This document shows positions 4,893 through 6,553 of a stretch of 6,553 nt of DNA, one piece after another (the first letter of the stretch is position 1; each line of letters opens with the position of its first letter). A program made the translations under genes and the position numbers. The notes below the pieces were generated by a model. It ran no database searches. It was not told where the DNA came from and was given only the letters and a program-made list of their open reading frames with translations. The stretch is from an uncultured Prevotella sp. (GTDB lineage Bacteria > Bacteroidota > Bacteroidia > Bacteroidales > Bacteroidaceae): contig CAMUQM010000114.1 in the NCBI GenBank assembly GCA_947095945.1, positions 1 through 6,553 on the forward strand, given 5' to 3'.

Positions 4893-5507
4893 CTATTTCA
4901 TCTTCAGTGCAGCCTTGATACCAGTCTCAACGTCTTTCATGTCGGCTGTTGGCTCAAAGCGATCGATGACGTATCCCTGTCGGTCAATGAGGAACTTTGT
5001 GAAGTTCCATTTGATGCTTGGGTCTTTCGCATAGTCAGGATTCTCCGCACGGAACTTCTCATCAAGGAACTTACCGATGTTGTTATTCATATCAAAGCCC
5101 TTGAATGGCTGTTGAGCCTTGAGGTAAGTGTAAAGCGGTGATTCGTTACGACCATTGACACTAATCTTTGCAAACTGTGGGAAAGTTGTTCCATAGTTGC
5201 CTGTACAGAAAGAGTGAATGTCGCGGAATGAGCCCGGAGCCTGTGCACCAAACTGATTGCAAGGGAAGTCAAGAATAACGAGTCCTTGGTTTTTATAGGT
5301 CTCGTAGAGTTTTTGTAAAGCCTCATACTGTGGCGTAAATCCACATTTTGTCGCCGTATTGACGATGAGTAGCACTTTACCCTTGTAGTCCTTCAACTTG
5401 ACGGTATGTTCGTTTCCGTCCTTTACACTAAACTTGTAAACATTCTTCTGAGCCATGATAGGCAGCGCTATGAGGGCTAAGAAGAGGAGTGAAAATAGTT
5501 TTTTCAT
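4893..5507 (-). CDS. Glutathione peroxidase family protein (thioredoxin-dependent type), exported
   Basis: This 204-residue thiol peroxidase should reduce H2O2 and organic or lipid hydroperoxides in the periplasm. Residues 1-19 are a signal peptide (MKKLF, hydrophobic core, PIMA before Q20), and there is no lipobox. In this numbering the peroxidatic residue is Cys55 in NTATKCGFTPQ. Gln85 lies in FPCNQFG (81-87), and Trp167-Asn168 in WNFTKFLID, completing the usual tetrad. Cys101 in SFCTGNYGTTFP sits where the resolving Cys lies in thioredoxin-dependent members. That suggests a 2-Cys mechanism with a thioredoxin-like reductant rather than glutathione. The stretch at 131-166 between YLKAQQPF and IKWNF is longer than in compact bacterial homologues such as BtuE. 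The ATG at 5507 was chosen because it begins the signal peptide; the frame continues upstream to an ATG at 5546 without family-like content. The start lacks a Shine-Dalgarno sequence. The sirtuin gene lies 136 bases upstream on the same strand, and I see no exact -7 box between them. Confidence 0.95.
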   Translation of the reverse strand: MKKLFSLLFLALIALPIMAQKNVYKFSVKDGNEHTVKLKDYKGKVLLIVNTATKCGFTPQYEALQKLYETYKNQGLVILDFPCNQFGAQAPGSFRDIHSFCTGNYGTTFPQFAKISVNGRNESPLYTYLKAQQPFKGFDMNNNIGKFLDEKFRAENPDYAKDPSIKWNFTKFLIDRQGYVIDRFEPTADMKDVETGIKAALKMK

Positions 5508-5591
5508 TTGTTTAATTATTGATATCCACATCCGTTTATTACTCAAAGAGAATAAAGCAAATAAAGTTTTTGTGGGTTATATGTTCTGAGT

Positions 5592-5631
5592 TTTTAATAA
5601 ATAAGCGTATCTCTTTGTGTGTATACACGCT
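5592..5631 (-). terminator. Weak candidate terminator after the sirtuin gene
   Basis: Read on the - strand 13 bases past the sirtuin stop, AGCGT(GT)AT pairs with ATACGCT (+ strand ACGCT at 5627-5631 and AGCGTAT at 5604-5610) with a 2-base bulge. A broken T-rich tract, TATTTATTAAAA, follows. A 10-bp palindrome, GTGTATACAC (5619-5628), overlaps the stem and offers another fold. Partial read-through into the peroxidase gene is possible. Confidence 0.3.
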
Positions 5632-5643
5632 GTATGCGAATCG

Positions 5644-6336
5644 CTACAATAGCTTCATTAGTTCCTTCATGCCTTCGCTTGCACCCTTTTTGATATGAGT
5701 TAATCGTCCAGAAGCATGTGTGGGCGTATCGTCTGGGTCAATCAGATAGATAGGAGTTTCTGGTCGCGTGTATTGCACAAGACCTGCAGCAGGATAAACA
5801 ACCAGCGACGTTCCGATGATAACAAGGATGTCAGCTTGTGCCACAACCTCAGCAGCTGGCTCAATCATTGGGACTGATTCGCCGAAAAAAACAATGAAAG
5901 GGCGCAATAGACTGCCGTCTTCCGCAAGCGTTTCTGGTGCTACTTCGCAGTTATCTTCAGGCAGTTCCTGTATGTATCGACTATCGTAAGGAGCCTTACT
6001 TGAGCACACCTTCGTCAGTTCTCCATGTAGATGGATAACCTTTGTAGACCCAGCTTTCTCGTGGAGGTCGTCAACATTCTGCGTAATCACCGTTACGTCG
6101 TAGTCTTTCTCAAGTTCTTTGATAAGGCTATGACCCTCGTTCGGCTTGGCAGCATAGAGCTTTTTACGTAAATTGTTATAGAAGTTGTTGACGAGTGTGG
6201 GGTTGGCAAGCCACCCTTCGTGCGTTGCTACCTGTTCAACAGGATAGTCCTCCCATAATCCATCGTTACCGCGAAAAGTCTTGAAGCCACTTTCTACGGA
6301 CATTCCTGCACCTGTTAAGAATACGATTTTCTTCAT
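5644..6336 (-). CDS. SIR2 family NAD-dependent protein deacylase (sirtuin)
   Basis: Sirtuins remove acetyl or other acyl groups from lysines using NAD+, giving nicotinamide and O-acyl-ADP-ribose; this one should be cytoplasmic. The 230-residue protein has the Rossmann NAD site GAGMSVESG (9-17), FRGNDGLW (21-28), TQNVDDLHEKAG (85-96), catalytic His104 in HLHGE (102-106), RPFIVFFGESVP (145-156), IGTSLVVYPAAG (174-185) and LIDPDD (198-203). It lacks the four-Cys zinc site: only Cys111 and Cys130 occur between the catalytic His and RPFIVFFGE. I recall related Bacteroidota sirtuins also lacking the zinc Cys. In FYNNLRKKL (52-60), Tyr53 aligns with CobB Tyr92, but Leu56 falls where CobB and SIRT5 have the Arg that binds succinyl or malonyl groups. 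The ATG at 6336 begins directly with the family N-terminus and has an A-rich leader without a Shine-Dalgarno sequence. The peroxidase gene follows 136 bases downstream. Confidence 0.95.
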   Translation of the reverse strand: MKKIVFLTGAGMSVESGFKTFRGNDGLWEDYPVEQVATHEGWLANPTLVNNFYNNLRKKLYAAKPNEGHSLIKELEKDYDVTVITQNVDDLHEKAGSTKVIHLHGELTKVCSSKAPYDSRYIQELPEDNCEVAPETLAEDGSLLRPFIVFFGESVPMIEPAAEVVAQADILVIIGTSLVVYPAAGLVQYTRPETPIYLIDPDDTPTHASGRLTHIKKGASEGMKELMKLL

Positions 6337-6501
6337 ACGTCTTTCTTTTATGAGTTGAGGCTTGAAGGAGGTTGGTAAAGTTATGGGTATTTGTTTCTAA
6401 ATCCTAACTATTGGAGTTTAGGACAAAAGAAATACAATCTTAATGTCTTTAGTTTTTTGGCAATACCTTTAACTTGCACAGTATTCCTCCATTCTCTTTG
6501 A

Positions 6502-6534
6502 CAAATTTAGTAATTTTAATTCGATTATTGCAAA
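6502..6534 (-). promoter_or_regulatory. Candidate promoter upstream of the sirtuin gene
   Basis: Read on the - strand, TTTG (6534-6531) and TAAATTTG (6509-6502) match the Bacteroidota -33 and -7 consensus exactly, with a 21-base spacer. The sirtuin ATG lies 165 bases beyond the -7 box, so the leader would be long. Bases 6337-6501 contain no credible gene on either strand. Confidence 0.5.
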
Positions 6535-6553
6535 ACTATACCTTAAAAATAGT

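Noticed and set aside
5508..5546. Upstream ATGs (5546 and 5531) for the peroxidase
   Set aside because: They would place 13 or 8 polar residues before a well-formed signal peptide. The ATG at 5507 begins it correctly.
5619..5628. GTGTATACAC 10-bp palindrome as an operator
   Set aside because: It is a single short palindrome with no repeat and no nearby exact promoter, and it overlaps a weak terminator-like fold.
6366..6399. AGGAGG followed by an ATG at 6382 (+ strand), suggesting a small gene
   Set aside because: The frame stops after five codons, and Shine-Dalgarno sequences are not used by the other genes here.

Overview
The window looks like chromosomal DNA from a Bacteroidota bacterium, most likely Prevotella or a close relative. 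The evidence is threefold. Protein sequences resemble Bacteroidales versions of housekeeping genes. Start codons lack Shine-Dalgarno sequences and are preceded by A/T-rich leaders. Several promoters have the Bacteroidota form TTTG ... TAnnTTTG. The genus is inferred from protein resemblance and intergenic style, not from a marker gene. Nothing points to a prophage, plasmid, integrase, transposase, CRISPR array or defence island.

Layout. Bases 1-176 hold the 3' end of a topoisomerase IV B-subunit gene (parE-like, + strand). A 327-base spacer follows, with a short array of TCGA-centred palindromes at exact 21-bp spacing. Next is a complete S41/CtpA-type processing protease with a signal peptide (504-2072, +), ending in a good terminator. 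It converges on ruvB (2491-3525, -). The 418-base gap between them holds both terminators and an AT-rich array of TTTCATGAAA palindromes at about 22-bp spacing, which also forms a long inverted repeat. ruvB is divergent from a YitT-family membrane protein gene (3787-4722, +), and two back-to-back promoters with matching geometry lie between them. The YitT gene converges on an exported glutathione-peroxidase-type gene (4893-5507, -). That gap holds a 17-bp perfect hairpin terminator and a decayed 9-bp tandem repeat of about 12 units. Upstream of the peroxidase, on the same strand, is a sirtuin (5644-6336, -) with a candidate promoter at 6502-6534. Bases 6337-6501 show no gene.

Function. The genes are mostly unrelated housekeeping or envelope functions: DNA topology (parE), recombination (ruvB), periplasmic proteolysis (S41), an inner-membrane protein of unknown substrate (YitT/DUF2179), periplasmic peroxide reduction (GPx), and NAD-dependent deacylation (sirtuin). 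Sirtuin and GPx could be co-transcribed, but a 136-base gap and a weak hairpin separate them. I see no multi-gene novel system. The least explained signal is in the spacers: three different short-period repeat families, two built from palindromes spaced at about two helical turns, in three different intergenic gaps.
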